The notes below the pieces were generated by a model. The model was not told where the DNA came from. It saw only the letters and a program-made list of their open reading frames with translations, and searched no databases. A program made the translations under genes and the position numbers. From NCBI GenBank assembly GCA_964397255.1, contig CAYNHQ010000004.1:216739-280738 (forward strand): a DNA stretch of 64,000 nucleotides, given 5' to 3'. Positions 43,887 to 51,246 of this stretch are shown here, in pieces. Position 1 is the stretch's first letter, and every line of letters begins with the position of its first letter. This stretch comes from CAYNHQ01 sp964397255 (lineage in GTDB: Bacteria > Bdellovibrionota_G > JALEGL01 > DATDPG01).

Positions 43887-44399
43887 ATGCGTTTCTTATT
43901 CCTCAGTCTTGTCATGGTAGCTTATGCGGCGGCTCCGGAGGAGCCAGTTTTTTCCAAGAATGCCCAGGAGATCATAAGCAAAATTGCGGCAGCGAATCGT
44001 TATGACACCGCTTGCACTGGTTTTGCTTCTCGTCCAGGCGAGTATTGCGTGGCTTTCGACAATTTGATGAAAGAAATTGATCCAAAGGATGTTTTTTTGC
44101 TCTTAAAACATAAGAGCCCCGCGATTCGCGCGTATGCAGCTCATGAGGTTTTGGAATTAAAAGAAGTCCCTCAAGATGAACTACTTCCCCTGCTTAAAGA
44201 TGAAGCAACGCTGACCTACTTCTCGGGTACGATGAGGCCCCGAGTTCCATTGTGCCTAATTGTGGCCGAAGAAACTTGTAAGAGAATTGAAAATGTATCT
44301 GTGCAGAAGCTTGCCACCCGAGCCCTTCGAGAGAATCAAATTTCTTTTTATGTAGCCGAGGAGCTTTTGGGCTGCATGCCTGTTCTGCCTGCGCGATAG
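43887..44399 (+). CDS. Small exported protein with HEAT-like helices
   Basis: 170 residues from the ATG at 43887, starting a signal peptide (MRFLFLSLVMVAYAAA, cut before PEEPV). Helical pairs DVFLLLKHKSPAIRAYAAHE and VLELKEVPQDELLPLLKDE resemble HEAT repeats. Cysteines at CTGFASRPGEYC, LCLIVAEETCKR and GCMPV suggest disulfides in the periplasm. No specific function can be assigned. It lies just upstream of the tRNA-Leu gene. Confidence 0.7.
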   Translation: MRFLFLSLVMVAYAAAPEEPVFSKNAQEIISKIAAANRYDTACTGFASRPGEYCVAFDNLMKEIDPKDVFLLLKHKSPAIRAYAAHEVLELKEVPQDELLPLLKDEATLTYFSGTMRPRVPLCLIVAEETCKRIENVSVQKLATRALRENQISFYVAEELLGCMPVLPAR

Positions 44400-44451
44400 T
44401 CCCTTCCTTTTCAATTTCTAATCTTCGCGTAAAAAGAAGCCCTCATCCTTT

Positions 44452-44542
44452 GCCGGGGTGGCGAAATTGGTAGACGCACAGGACTTAAAATCCTGAGGGG
44501 TAGGAATACCCCGTGCCGGTTCGATTCCGGCCCCCGGCACCA
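44452..44542 (+). tRNA. tRNA-Leu (anticodon TAA)
   Basis: Acceptor GCCGGGG pairs with CCCCGGC (44532-44538), discriminator A and encoded CCA (44540-44542). The anticodon loop CTTAAAA carries TAA, the D-loop region is TTGGTAGACGC, and a long variable arm (TGAGGGGTAGGAATACCCCG region) is typical of leucine tRNAs. The T-loop reads TTCGATT. Its 3' end marks the left border of the accessory region. Confidence 0.96.
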
Positions 44543-44548
44543 AAGAGG

Positions 44549-44587
44549 TTGACATGTGATAAACATTGTTACATGTTATACACATGT
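44549..44587 (+). promoter_or_regulatory. Promoter and dyad operator of the second toxin-antitoxin pair
   Basis: TTGACA (44549-44554) and a candidate -10 TGTTAT (44574-44579). Overlapping both is a 15-bp inverted repeat: ACATGTGATAAACAT (44552-44566) and ATGTTATACACATGT (44573-44587), 12 of 15 positions matching around a 6-bp centre. It covers the first antitoxin ATG and is the expected autoregulatory operator. The start codon is about five bases after the -10, so the message would be leaderless or nearly so. Confidence 0.65.
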
Positions 44588-44814
44588 CCAAGATGGTTCA
44601 GCTTCGCAACGTACCTGATGATTTGCATCGAAAATTGAAAGCGCGTGCCGCGATGGCGGGACTTTCGCTCTCGGACTATCTCTTAAATGAGATTCGGCAG
44701 GCAGCAAACCGACCCACTCTCGATGAGCTTTTTGAGCGATTAAAGGAGAGATCTTCGCCGAAGCTACGTGAATCGCCGACGGATGCCGTGCGTGCAGAGC
44801 GAGATCGAAGGTGA
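44584..44814 (+). CDS. Ribbon-helix-helix antitoxin, FitA/VapB-like
   Basis: 76 residues from ATG 44584; ATG 44593 is an alternative that matches the family start more closely. MVQLRNVPDDLHRKLKARAA followed by MAGLSLSDYLLNEIRQAA is the RHH DNA-binding fold of FitA-type antitoxins; the C-terminal ERLKERSSPKLRESPTDAV is the likely toxin-binding tail. It overlaps the PIN toxin start by four bases (GTGA). The 15-bp dyad over its promoter fits self-repression. Confidence 0.88.
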   Translation: MSKMVQLRNVPDDLHRKLKARAAMAGLSLSDYLLNEIRQAANRPTLDELFERLKERSSPKLRESPTDAVRAERDRR

Positions 44815-45203
44815 TCGTTGTAGATGCCTCTGTGGTTTTAGAGGTGCTGCTTCAGACTTCTGCCGCCGAATCGATTCAGCCATATCTTCGGAAAAGCGGA
44901 GAATCTCTCGCCGCTCCCCATTTGATCGATGTTGAGGTTTCCCAGGCCTTACGGCGCTATGCACGCTCTGGAGAAGTCTCGCCGGAACGAGGAGCTACCG
45001 CACTTCGAGATTTGGCGGAATTCCCAATTTATCGATTTCCGCATCAACTTCTCCTTCAACGAATCTGGGCTTTTCGTCAAAATTTAACTGCCTATGATGC
45101 CGCCTATGTGGCCTTGGCGGAGCTTCTCGAATGTTCGCTCGTTACCCGCGATCACGGGATTGCCACCGCTGCAAAAAAGTGGGCGACGGTAGAATTGGTC
45201 TGA
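44811..45203 (+). CDS. PIN-domain toxin, VapC/FitB-like
   Basis: 130 residues, GTG start overlapping the antitoxin stop. Acidic active-site positions are present: Asp in IVVDASVVLEVLL, Glu in PHLIDVEVSQALRRYARSG, Asp in LTAYDAAYVALAELL and Asp in CSLVTRDHGIATAA. Length normal, apparently intact. It is a different lineage from the pair at 20.2 kb, as the two antitoxins have different folds. A GATAATAATTATC palindrome follows the stop. Confidence 0.88.
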   Translation: MIVVDASVVLEVLLQTSAAESIQPYLRKSGESLAAPHLIDVEVSQALRRYARSGEVSPERGATALRDLAEFPIYRFPHQLLLQRIWAFRQNLTAYDAAYVALAELLECSLVTRDHGIATAAKKWATVELV

Positions 45204-45209
45204 TAATAA

Positions 45210-46682
45210 TTATCTGCACACATTCGATTCCGGCTCCCAGCACCACTCAGATAAATCGCGATTTCGGGTCAGGATTTCCCAAGGCATGTGGTGGGAAAAA
45301 TGGATTTTTCGGTCTTTTAGGACCCGGTTCGATCCAAGTTTTTCAAAGAATTCTTTTTTTGCATTTAGATTTTCGTCTGTCGCGCGGGGACCCGCCTGGT
45401 GGGCCGATTCGAGAAAATCCTTTGCGAGTTCGAGCGCCGAAAGGGCTGGCCCATCGGATTGGGCCAAACGCTGTTCGATGCTGAGCTTTTGGTTGAGCAG
45501 AGTTTCCTTCTTGGCTAGGTACTCCGAGGTATCAACGGAGCCCGATAAGTGGGCATCGAGGAGCCGATCGAGCTTGCTTTTTATGATTGCAAGCTCGTCG
45601 GCGGCCATCTTTTCTCGGTCAGCCCTTTGGGTGCGAGATTCGCCCCATTCCTTGGCCCATTGGCTCACCATTTTCTCGTAGGTTTCGTCAGGCAGAGCGA
45701 CACCCTGAAGAGCGTCACTAATTTGAGTGGAAAGCGCCTCCTCCCGAACGTAAGGCTCAGAACAGGGACCTCGCTTCTTGGTACATCTGTAATACACGTG
45801 TCCCTTTTGTCGCTCGGCCGTGATGGCACAGCCACATGACGAACAAGTAAACAGGCCAAGGAATGGGTATTCATGGCGCCGCTGGATATGAACCACTTTA
45901 TTTTTACGGAGAATCGTTTGAGCTTTGTCGAAGATTTCTTTTGAAATCAGCGGCTCGTGCGAACCTTCAAACGTTTCGCCGAAATACTTGAGAAGACCAT
46001 AGTAAAAGGAGTTCGCCAGCATGGAGTGAATTTGAGAGGTCACCAACGGTTTTCCATACCTTGCCGATAACCCCCAATCCCACGACGCCCGTTTGATGGA
46101 TTCGACCGTATATTTTCCGCTGGCGAACTCCTCAAAGAGTTTTTGCACGAGACGCGAGCGTTCCGGGTCAATGACGATTTTTCCCGTACCTTTTTTGTTG
46201 AGATATCCCAGCGGCGCCTGAGCGGGCCATTCGCCCTTTCGGAGTTTTTGCCGCATGCCCCGACGAACATTTTCAGACAGGTTGTCGCTAAAATATTTGC
46301 TCTGCCCGAACGCAATGTTGAGCATGAAGAGGCCTTGCGGTGTGCATTCAAACCAAAACGTCGGAAACTTCAACGACTGAAGGCGGCTGGTATCGATGAG
46401 ATAAATAATGCGGCCACCGTCCACTGAGTTGCGAGCTAGTCGGTCTGGATGCCAAGCGAGGATGCCTGTCGCTTCACCCCGTTCAATGCGGGAGATCAGA
46501 TCGTTAAAAATAGGCCGCCCTGGAATTTTTGCCGTTCGGGCTTCGACGAATTCAGAAACAACTTCCAGTTTTTCGCGTGCGGCAAAAACACGAAGCTCTT
46601 CGAGTTGAGATTCAATCGACAACACCTGTTTCTCTTCGGTATCGGTAGACTTACGAACATACGTAAAGTATCGAGGTTTCAT
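45210..46682 (-). CDS. Large serine recombinase
   Basis: 490 residues from the ATG at 46682. An N-terminal resolvase domain has the nucleophile Ser in YFTYVRKSTDTEEKQVLS and GEATGILAWHPDRLARNSVD. A recombinase domain follows (GYLNKKGTGKIVIDPERSRL, LANSFYYGLLKYFGETFEGS), then a zinc ribbon (FTCSSCGCAITAERQKGHVY, ending RGPC) and a coiled-coil arm (ADELAIIKSKLDRLLDAHLS). The last nine codons (WEPESNVCR) read through the reverse complement of the tRNA-like repeat. The 57 codons before them lie inside a 172-bp inverted repeat whose second copy is beyond the gene's start, so inversion would keep the frame open. All catalytic parts look intact. Confidence 0.92.
   Translation of the reverse strand: MKPRYFTYVRKSTDTEEKQVLSIESQLEELRVFAAREKLEVVSEFVEARTAKIPGRPIFNDLISRIERGEATGILAWHPDRLARNSVDGGRIIYLIDTSRLQSLKFPTFWFECTPQGLFMLNIAFGQSKYFSDNLSENVRRGMRQKLRKGEWPAQAPLGYLNKKGTGKIVIDPERSRLVQKLFEEFASGKYTVESIKRASWDWGLSARYGKPLVTSQIHSMLANSFYYGLLKYFGETFEGSHEPLISKEIFDKAQTILRKNKVVHIQRRHEYPFLGLFTCSSCGCAITAERQKGHVYYRCTKKRGPCSEPYVREEALSTQISDALQGVALPDETYEKMVSQWAKEWGESRTQRADREKMAADELAIIKSKLDRLLDAHLSGSVDTSEYLAKKETLLNQKLSIEQRLAQSDGPALSALELAKDFLESAHQAGPRATDENLNAKKEFFEKLGSNRVLKDRKIHFSHHMPWEILTRNRDLSEWCWEPESNVCR
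45239..45410 (+). repeat. 172-bp inverted repeat, left copy
   Basis: Matches the reverse complement of 46746-46917 over its whole length as far as can be read. It runs from AGCACCACTCAG to GTGGGCCGATTC and encodes, on the minus strand, the last shared 57 residues of the recombinase. Flanks differ on both sides of both copies. Confidence 0.9.
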
Positions 46683-46745
46683 GGGCGAATGGCTCGCATG
46701 ATGTGGCAATGAGATCCCGAATTCAAATAATAAAATGCCTTTCTG

Positions 46746-46917
46746 GAATCGGCCCACCAGGCGGGTCCCCGCGCGACAGACGAAAATCTAAATGCAAAAA
46801 AAGAATTCTTTGAAAAACTTGGATCGAACCGGGTCCTAAAAGACCGAAAAATCCATTTTTCCCACCACATGCCTTGGGAAATCCTGACCCGAAATCGCGA
46901 TTTATCTGAGTGGTGCT
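46746..46917 (-). repeat. 172-bp inverted repeat, right copy
   Basis: Second copy of the 172-bp repeat, in opposite orientation. Its outer nine bases AGTGGTGCT (46909-46917) are also the outer nine bases of the 366-bp repeat, so the two repeat systems abut with a shared 9-bp junction. Confidence 0.9.
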
Positions 46918-46964
46918 CCCAGTGGGATGAGATCCGAATTTTTTTTCTCAAGAAGATCGATTAA
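46746..46964 (+). pseudogene. Detached 3' end of a serine recombinase gene with a different tail
   Basis: Read on the plus strand, this gives the same 57 residues as the C-terminal region of the neighbouring recombinase (starting ESAHQAGPRATDEN and ending RDLSEWC). It then continues into a different 15-residue tail, SQWDEIRIFFLKKID, and a TAA at 46962-46964. It has no start of its own. Either it is a remnant of a second recombinase copy or it is an alternative 3' end waiting to be joined by inversion. The near-identical sequences ATGAGATCCCGAATT (46709-46723) and ATGAGATCCGAATT (46927-46940) flank it as direct repeats. Confidence 0.75.
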
Positions 46965-47274
46965 CGATGGATCACGAACCCCGCCAGCCGCCTCACGGCG
47001 TCTGTCATGGTTCGTGAAAGCGCGCGAACGCCTCGCAAATATGAATGTCTTGCCTTGGATACCCTGCTGCACGAAAGCCGCCAATCCGTCGGGTCTTGCG
47101 CCCCTCCGGCTTGTCATCTTTCGTGCTGCCCGCCTTCGGCCGACAGGAATCCCTTACCACTTCTTTTTCTTTTGATTGTAGCGCGGCCCTCCTCACGGCC
47201 CCGGACCCGATCGTCGGCCGCGCCATTTTCCCATTTTGTAGCCTTGGGTCGTCTTGACCGACATAACGCAATGT
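46909..47274 (+). repeat. 366-bp inverted repeat, left copy; no gene within
   Basis: Matches the reverse complement of 50850-51215. It contains nested inverted repeats: CTTTCGTGC near 47129 pairs with GCACGAAAG near 47079, and GGTTCGTG with CACGAACC. Short frames on both strands look non-coding. The inner edge carries TTGACC, with an extended -10 candidate (TGCTATTTG) just beyond it, pointing into the cassette towards the J-domain gene. Confidence 0.88.
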
Positions 47275-47304
47275 GCTATTTGGCGCCTCTTCGGAGATCC
47301 TGCG

Positions 47305-49521
47305 ATGCGTCGGTTTCATAAACTTACCGCTTTAGCTCTTGCATGGAGTTTGGGATTCTTTTCATCGGTCTCGAACGCTCGCGCAAACGATGAAACTCCT
47401 GCTTCCTCCGGTTGTGAAGAGTTTCCAATTGAATTGTGCGCCCGTCTCTCCAACGAACAGATTCTTTTCTTTCCTCCATTAGAAATGCTCAAACAAGAAG
47501 AGCGATCTTGGTTTGGTGAGCTTCTCTACGAATGGGAAAATTCAGCATTTCGAAACTGGCGATTTCCGAACCGACAAGATGTTTGGTTTAGAAACGTGCT
47601 CAATAGTCCTGACAGTGACAAAAGAATTAAAAAATTTGCTCACACGGGTCGACAGAGCGATGTCGGCGATGATGGGCACCCATGGCCCAGTGCCACGCTT
47701 CTCGATTTGAGGCGTAAAGCCATCGATCATGCATATGGCGATGATTCTAACCGATACCTCTTGGACCATATTCCTTTTGTTGTGAGCGAGTTGGCAAACG
47801 AGAAACTCGAAGCTCATGCTTCGTCAGTTGCGATTGCGAGCGGCGAAATAATGATGAACATCATGGTTATTTGGGCAGCCATGCAAATGAGGGCGAAAGG
47901 AGCTTTGGCTGAGGTCCCTCCACCCATCGTTCCAGAATCGATCACTGAGAGAGAAGCAATCAGACGACTTCCCGAGCCTGAATTTCGAAGAATGGTCCTA
48001 GCGGGAACTCGACAAGTTAGAGATGTGGTGAGGCAATTTAAGGAAAGCCTAGGAAGATTGAGTGAGCCAATTCGATCTGCTGCGGTATCCCTCCTGCCAG
48101 AAGGAGGCGACCTATCATTCGAACAAATTGACGCTAGAGCAAGTCGTATACTTCGACGTGTAATTGCAGAACGAGGAGCTATAGGCGTTGATGAAGAAAG
48201 TTTTAACCTTAACCATCTAAAGTCGAAGTACTCTGAGCTTAAGGAGCAGAATTTTTTCAAAAGATTGGGGCTTAAAGAGTGGGTAACGCTAAAACAACAA
48301 GAAATCGATATTGCGTTACAGAAGCTCGCCCAGAAATATCACCCAGATTTAACAGGCCCACAACCAAGTGTGGTGCGCGAATATCGCGCGAAGATTATGG
48401 ACCTCATCTTGGAAGCGTATGAAACCCTGAGTAATCGAACAGCTCGGGGTAATTATTTTCGCGCTCTTCATCCAAGGCCCCCTCTAGGTGAACCAAAAGA
48501 TCTTGCTCAAGGTAACGAACCTGGCTTCTCGCCTAAAATGGTTGGTCCAACGGGGGCATTTATGAGCGGTGGCAGAGACGATATGAGTGATGAAAGAGGT
48601 TGGGCGAGGATGGCCCGCATTCATGGTGGAGAGGGTGGAGGTAATCTTTCGTATCAGGGATACTCCCCCGATGTCGGAGAAAATGAACTGTTTGGATATC
48701 GGCAAGATATTCGTCGCGGAGACAAACATCCCAACGAGCAACAGGTTTTCAAATTCATGTCGGGAATACGAGGGCGATATAGCAAGCATATTGCAAGCGG
48801 AGAATTAGCCGACGATTACAATATGACTCTTCGATTTCTTGGGGCGAGGGGACTATTACAATCCGGTCAAGTTGATGATTTAAAAATGGTAGAGAGCGCG
48901 TACGCAGCAATTCAGCGATTTAATACAAGAATATCTATCAGCGAGCGTCCGGTGGGGCCATTTCCATCGCCCGAGCCTATCATATTGGAAGAGGTCGAGG
49001 ATTTTGTGACGAGAATGCGCCGGGACTACGATCATTTTCTCTCATCGGATCCCGATGTGACGGATTCTTTCAATCGTACGATTGATCGATTGAGGGAGAA
49101 TCGCGCAATTGATGAAGGCCAAGCTGAGGCTTTATTTTATGGAAAACCCACCTTTGCTCGAATTTCCGAAGATGCACGCGTGCAGTATGAAGAGGCCTGG
49201 AACAAGTTTGCGCATGATCCGACAGAAAAAACATTTCGTGGAATTCGTGAGACCCTTTCGTTACTCATTAGAGAATGGTCACCAAATCTCAGCGAATCTC
49301 AAGTGAGCTACGTATTGGAAGCAGTATTTCATGAGATTTGGATGTTGAGGGAGCGGAATTTACGATCTGGGCAAGTCTTTGATGTGTACGCCATATTCCG
49401 CGCGACCAAAAACTTAATCGATAATAAAACTAACTCCCTCCATATTGCCCCTGAAGCGCTCTCTTCTAAGACAGCTCTTACTTCACTAAAACTGGCAAGA
49501 CGTCTGAGTCCCAAAAAATAA
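47305..49521 (+). CDS. Exported J-domain protein of unknown function
   Basis: 738 residues from the ATG at 47305, preceded by GGAG, with a signal peptide (MRRFHKLTALALAWSLGFFS, cut near ARA-ND). A central region around residues 315-390 is J-domain-like: FKRLGLKEWVTLKQQEIDI, then the diagnostic HPD in LQKLAQKYHPDLTGPQPSVV and ILEAYETLSNRTARGNYFRA. The flanks are charged and helical with no recognised domain (LREWSPN-type helices, EEVEDFVTRMRRDYDHFLSS). Known J-domain proteins mostly work with cytoplasmic DnaK, so a J-domain on an exported protein is unusual. The gene looks AT-richer than its surroundings. It starts 30 bases inside the left 366-bp repeat. Confidence 0.78.
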   Translation: MRRFHKLTALALAWSLGFFSSVSNARANDETPASSGCEEFPIELCARLSNEQILFFPPLEMLKQEERSWFGELLYEWENSAFRNWRFPNRQDVWFRNVLNSPDSDKRIKKFAHTGRQSDVGDDGHPWPSATLLDLRRKAIDHAYGDDSNRYLLDHIPFVVSELANEKLEAHASSVAIASGEIMMNIMVIWAAMQMRAKGALAEVPPPIVPESITEREAIRRLPEPEFRRMVLAGTRQVRDVVRQFKESLGRLSEPIRSAAVSLLPEGGDLSFEQIDARASRILRRVIAERGAIGVDEESFNLNHLKSKYSELKEQNFFKRLGLKEWVTLKQQEIDIALQKLAQKYHPDLTGPQPSVVREYRAKIMDLILEAYETLSNRTARGNYFRALHPRPPLGEPKDLAQGNEPGFSPKMVGPTGAFMSGGRDDMSDERGWARMARIHGGEGGGNLSYQGYSPDVGENELFGYRQDIRRGDKHPNEQQVFKFMSGIRGRYSKHIASGELADDYNMTLRFLGARGLLQSGQVDDLKMVESAYAAIQRFNTRISISERPVGPFPSPEPIILEEVEDFVTRMRRDYDHFLSSDPDVTDSFNRTIDRLRENRAIDEGQAEALFYGKPTFARISEDARVQYEEAWNKFAHDPTEKTFRGIRETLSLLIREWSPNLSESQVSYVLEAVFHEIWMLRERNLRSGQVFDVYAIFRATKNLIDNKTNSLHIAPEALSSKTALTSLKLARRLSPKK

Positions 49522-49675
49522 CTGCTTCGTAAGCAGAGCATCAAACTATCAATTTTCACAAAACCTGCCTCGAAAACCCAGTCAAGAAATCCGCGGAGAA
49601 GGATTTCATATTCCTTCGATTTTCATCCGGGAATAGGTCAAACGATAGATAACGCCGACTTTGGATAAGGGCTCT

Positions 49676-50272
49676 TCAGAATCGGGAAATCGCGGGTCTC
49701 CCCCTAGACCGAAAGCCCGCAGGTGGCTGGAACAGCAAAGGATCGGAGCAGATGTTCAGATTCCGAACCTGAGTTAATGCGAGCAAATTCGCGACTTTCA
49801 CGCCTGGCCGAATTTCCTCCGTCGGACGGTTTTGATCGTCGAGGAAGTTGCAACCCCAAACATAAATTAGCGGCTGTTCCTTCTCCCCCACGCTGAAATC
49901 ACAACCCCGCTTGTAATTGTGAATTCCCGCGTCACATTTGACTTCCCATTCCCGTTGAGTGATCTCGTCCAAGACAAAGAAACGGGCCGTGAGAACCGGA
50001 TGGGAAAACTGCTTTCCCATCCACGTATAGAGCGTGTCGATGGGCCGGTCGTGTTGTTCCGTCACGATACTGCCGTACTCGCGGGAAAAATGCGTTTTCA
50101 CCATCGGAAAGACCGAGTCCTTGCTGTCTACCAGATCGGGAAGCCCTTTTTGTATCCAAGCAATGTAATTTTCAAATTCCCGCTGGGACATACCGGCGTG
50201 GGCGGGGTTTGCACAAACAAGGAGCCCAAGAAGAACCGCTATTGCCAGAAGGGAACGTAGCGAGAATACCAT
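49676..50272 (-). CDS. Exported protein of unknown function
   Basis: 198 residues from the ATG at 50272, starting a signal peptide (MVFSLRSLLAIAVLLGLLVC, cut after AHA). The mature part is mixed alpha/beta with three or four cysteines (REWEVKCDAGIHNYKRGCDF, IYVWGCNFLDDQN, NLNICSDPLLF), consistent with disulfide bonding outside the cytoplasm. No family is recognised. It lies downstream of the exported protein at 50294-50833 with a short gap, so the two probably form a unit transcribed from the right 366-bp repeat. Confidence 0.72.
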   Translation of the reverse strand: MVFSLRSLLAIAVLLGLLVCANPAHAGMSQREFENYIAWIQKGLPDLVDSKDSVFPMVKTHFSREYGSIVTEQHDRPIDTLYTWMGKQFSHPVLTARFFVLDEITQREWEVKCDAGIHNYKRGCDFSVGEKEQPLIYVWGCNFLDDQNRPTEEIRPGVKVANLLALTQVRNLNICSDPLLFQPPAGFRSRGRPAISRF

Positions 50273-50293
50273 GGATTTGCCACCGATCATGTC

Positions 50294-50833
50294 TCAGTAG
50301 TAACAATCTGGTCGGTGGTCCGTAGAAACAAAAGTCCCGATCTTTTTATTGAATTTGTCGAAGACTGATCCGCGAATTTGTGAGCTATGAGCCGGGTCAT
50401 CAGGCCAGTACATCTGCGAAAAGGAATGCATAAACGACTCTTCATATGGCACTATTTCCTCAATGACTAACGACCCCACCTCCTGTAGTTCCGAATGTAT
50501 TACAAAATTTTTGTTCACTGTTGCAGGGAACTTGACGATGCTGACTTTCCTTGCAGCATCCACTTCGACCGGGGCAAACGCAAAATAAAGCGCTCCCCTC
50601 TCAGGTGAGGTCCCTTCTCGCGCCGTGAGAGCATTTGCAAAATAGGTCCCATCTTTGAACCTTTCGATCATGAGACCGATCGGACAACTCAGGGGTGCAT
50701 TACGTGTGGTGAGCACTATCCACGCACTAATGCCCCTATCGGGAATCGCCGCTCCATTCTCCGCGTAGAGATTGGACGTTGAAATCAATAAGAACAAGAC
50801 ATGGCACGTAGGGGCAAAAATTGATTTAAACAT
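50294..50833 (-). CDS. Exported protein of unknown function
   Basis: 179 residues, ATG 16 bases inside the right 366-bp repeat. The signal peptide is FKSIFAPTCHVLFLLISTSN, cut near YAE. The mature domain is beta-rich (ISAWIVLTTRNAPLSCPIGL, GALYFAFAPVEVDAARKVSI, NFVIHSELQEVGSLVIEEIV) with a tyrosine-ended tail. No family is recognised. It mirrors the position of the J-domain gene at the other end of the cassette: both start just inside a repeat copy and read inwards. Confidence 0.7.
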   Translation of the reverse strand: MFKSIFAPTCHVLFLLISTSNLYAENGAAIPDRGISAWIVLTTRNAPLSCPIGLMIERFKDGTYFANALTAREGTSPERGALYFAFAPVEVDAARKVSIVKFPATVNKNFVIHSELQEVGSLVIEEIVPYEESFMHSFSQMYWPDDPAHSSQIRGSVFDKFNKKIGTFVSTDHRPDCYY

Positions 50834-50849
50834 TACGAGCGTCCTTAGT

Positions 50850-51215
50850 ACATTGCGTTATGTCGGTCAAGACGACCCAAGGCTACAAAATGGGAAAATG
50901 GCGCGGCCGACGATCGGGTCCGGGGCCGTGAGGAGGGCCGCGCTACAATCAAAAGAAAAAGAAGTGGTAAGGGATTCCTGTCGGCCGAAGGCGGGCAGCA
51001 CGAAAGATGACAAGCCGGAGGGGCGCAAGACCCGACGGATTGGCGGCTTTCGTGCAGCAGGGTATCCAAGGCAAGACATTCATATTTGCGAGGCGTTCGC
51101 GCGCTTTCACGAACCATGACAGACGCCGTGAGGCGGCTGGCGGGGTTCGTGATCCATCGTTAATCGATCTTCTTGAGAAAAAAAATTCGGATCTCATCCC
51201 ACTGGGAGCACCACT
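50850..51215 (-). repeat. 366-bp inverted repeat, right copy; no gene within
   Basis: Reverse-complement copy of 46909-47274. Its outer end reads CTCATCCCACTGGGAGCACC then ACT and continues into unique sequence before doxX. It contains the short dyad TCCCACTGGGA. Inner edge sequence TTGACC lies upstream of the gene at 50833. As in the left copy, no convincing gene is seen across this ~400-base stretch. Confidence 0.88.
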
Positions 51216-51246
51216 TGCCTTGAGAGTCAGAAAGTTTGAGGAAATG

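Larger units (their letters stand above)
44520..45245 (+). repeat. 23-bp direct repeats (tRNA-Leu 3' end and copy) bracketing a toxin-antitoxin pair
   Basis: The last 23 bases of tRNA-Leu (44520-44542, beginning TTCGATTCCGGC and ending GCACCA) recur at 45223-45245 with two changes (C to T, G to A). The second copy lacks the rest of a tRNA. This is the usual footprint of integration at a tRNA 3' end. The enclosed ~680 bp hold only the second toxin-antitoxin pair. Confidence 0.8.

Noticed and set aside
45221..45246. Apparent tRNA at 45.2 kb
   Set aside because: Only the T-arm and acceptor 3' strand are present; no 5' acceptor, D or anticodon arm precedes it. Treated as an attachment-site copy of tRNA-Leu.
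46918..47270. Overlapping open frames of 60-104 codons on both strands in the 366-bp repeats
   Set aside because: Several frames are open at once, with unlikely composition, no ribosome sites and ends that change at the repeat edges; best explained by GC-rich non-coding sequence with hairpins.
45239..51215. Inverted repeats as whole-genome-amplification or assembly chimeras
   Set aside because: Both copies of each repeat have different unique flanks on both sides and the recombinase frame is precise at the edges, which argues for real structure; an artefact cannot be fully excluded without reads.
44452..51215. Accessory region as a prophage
   Set aside because: No capsid, tail, terminase, lysis or replication genes are present; only the recombinase is phage-like.
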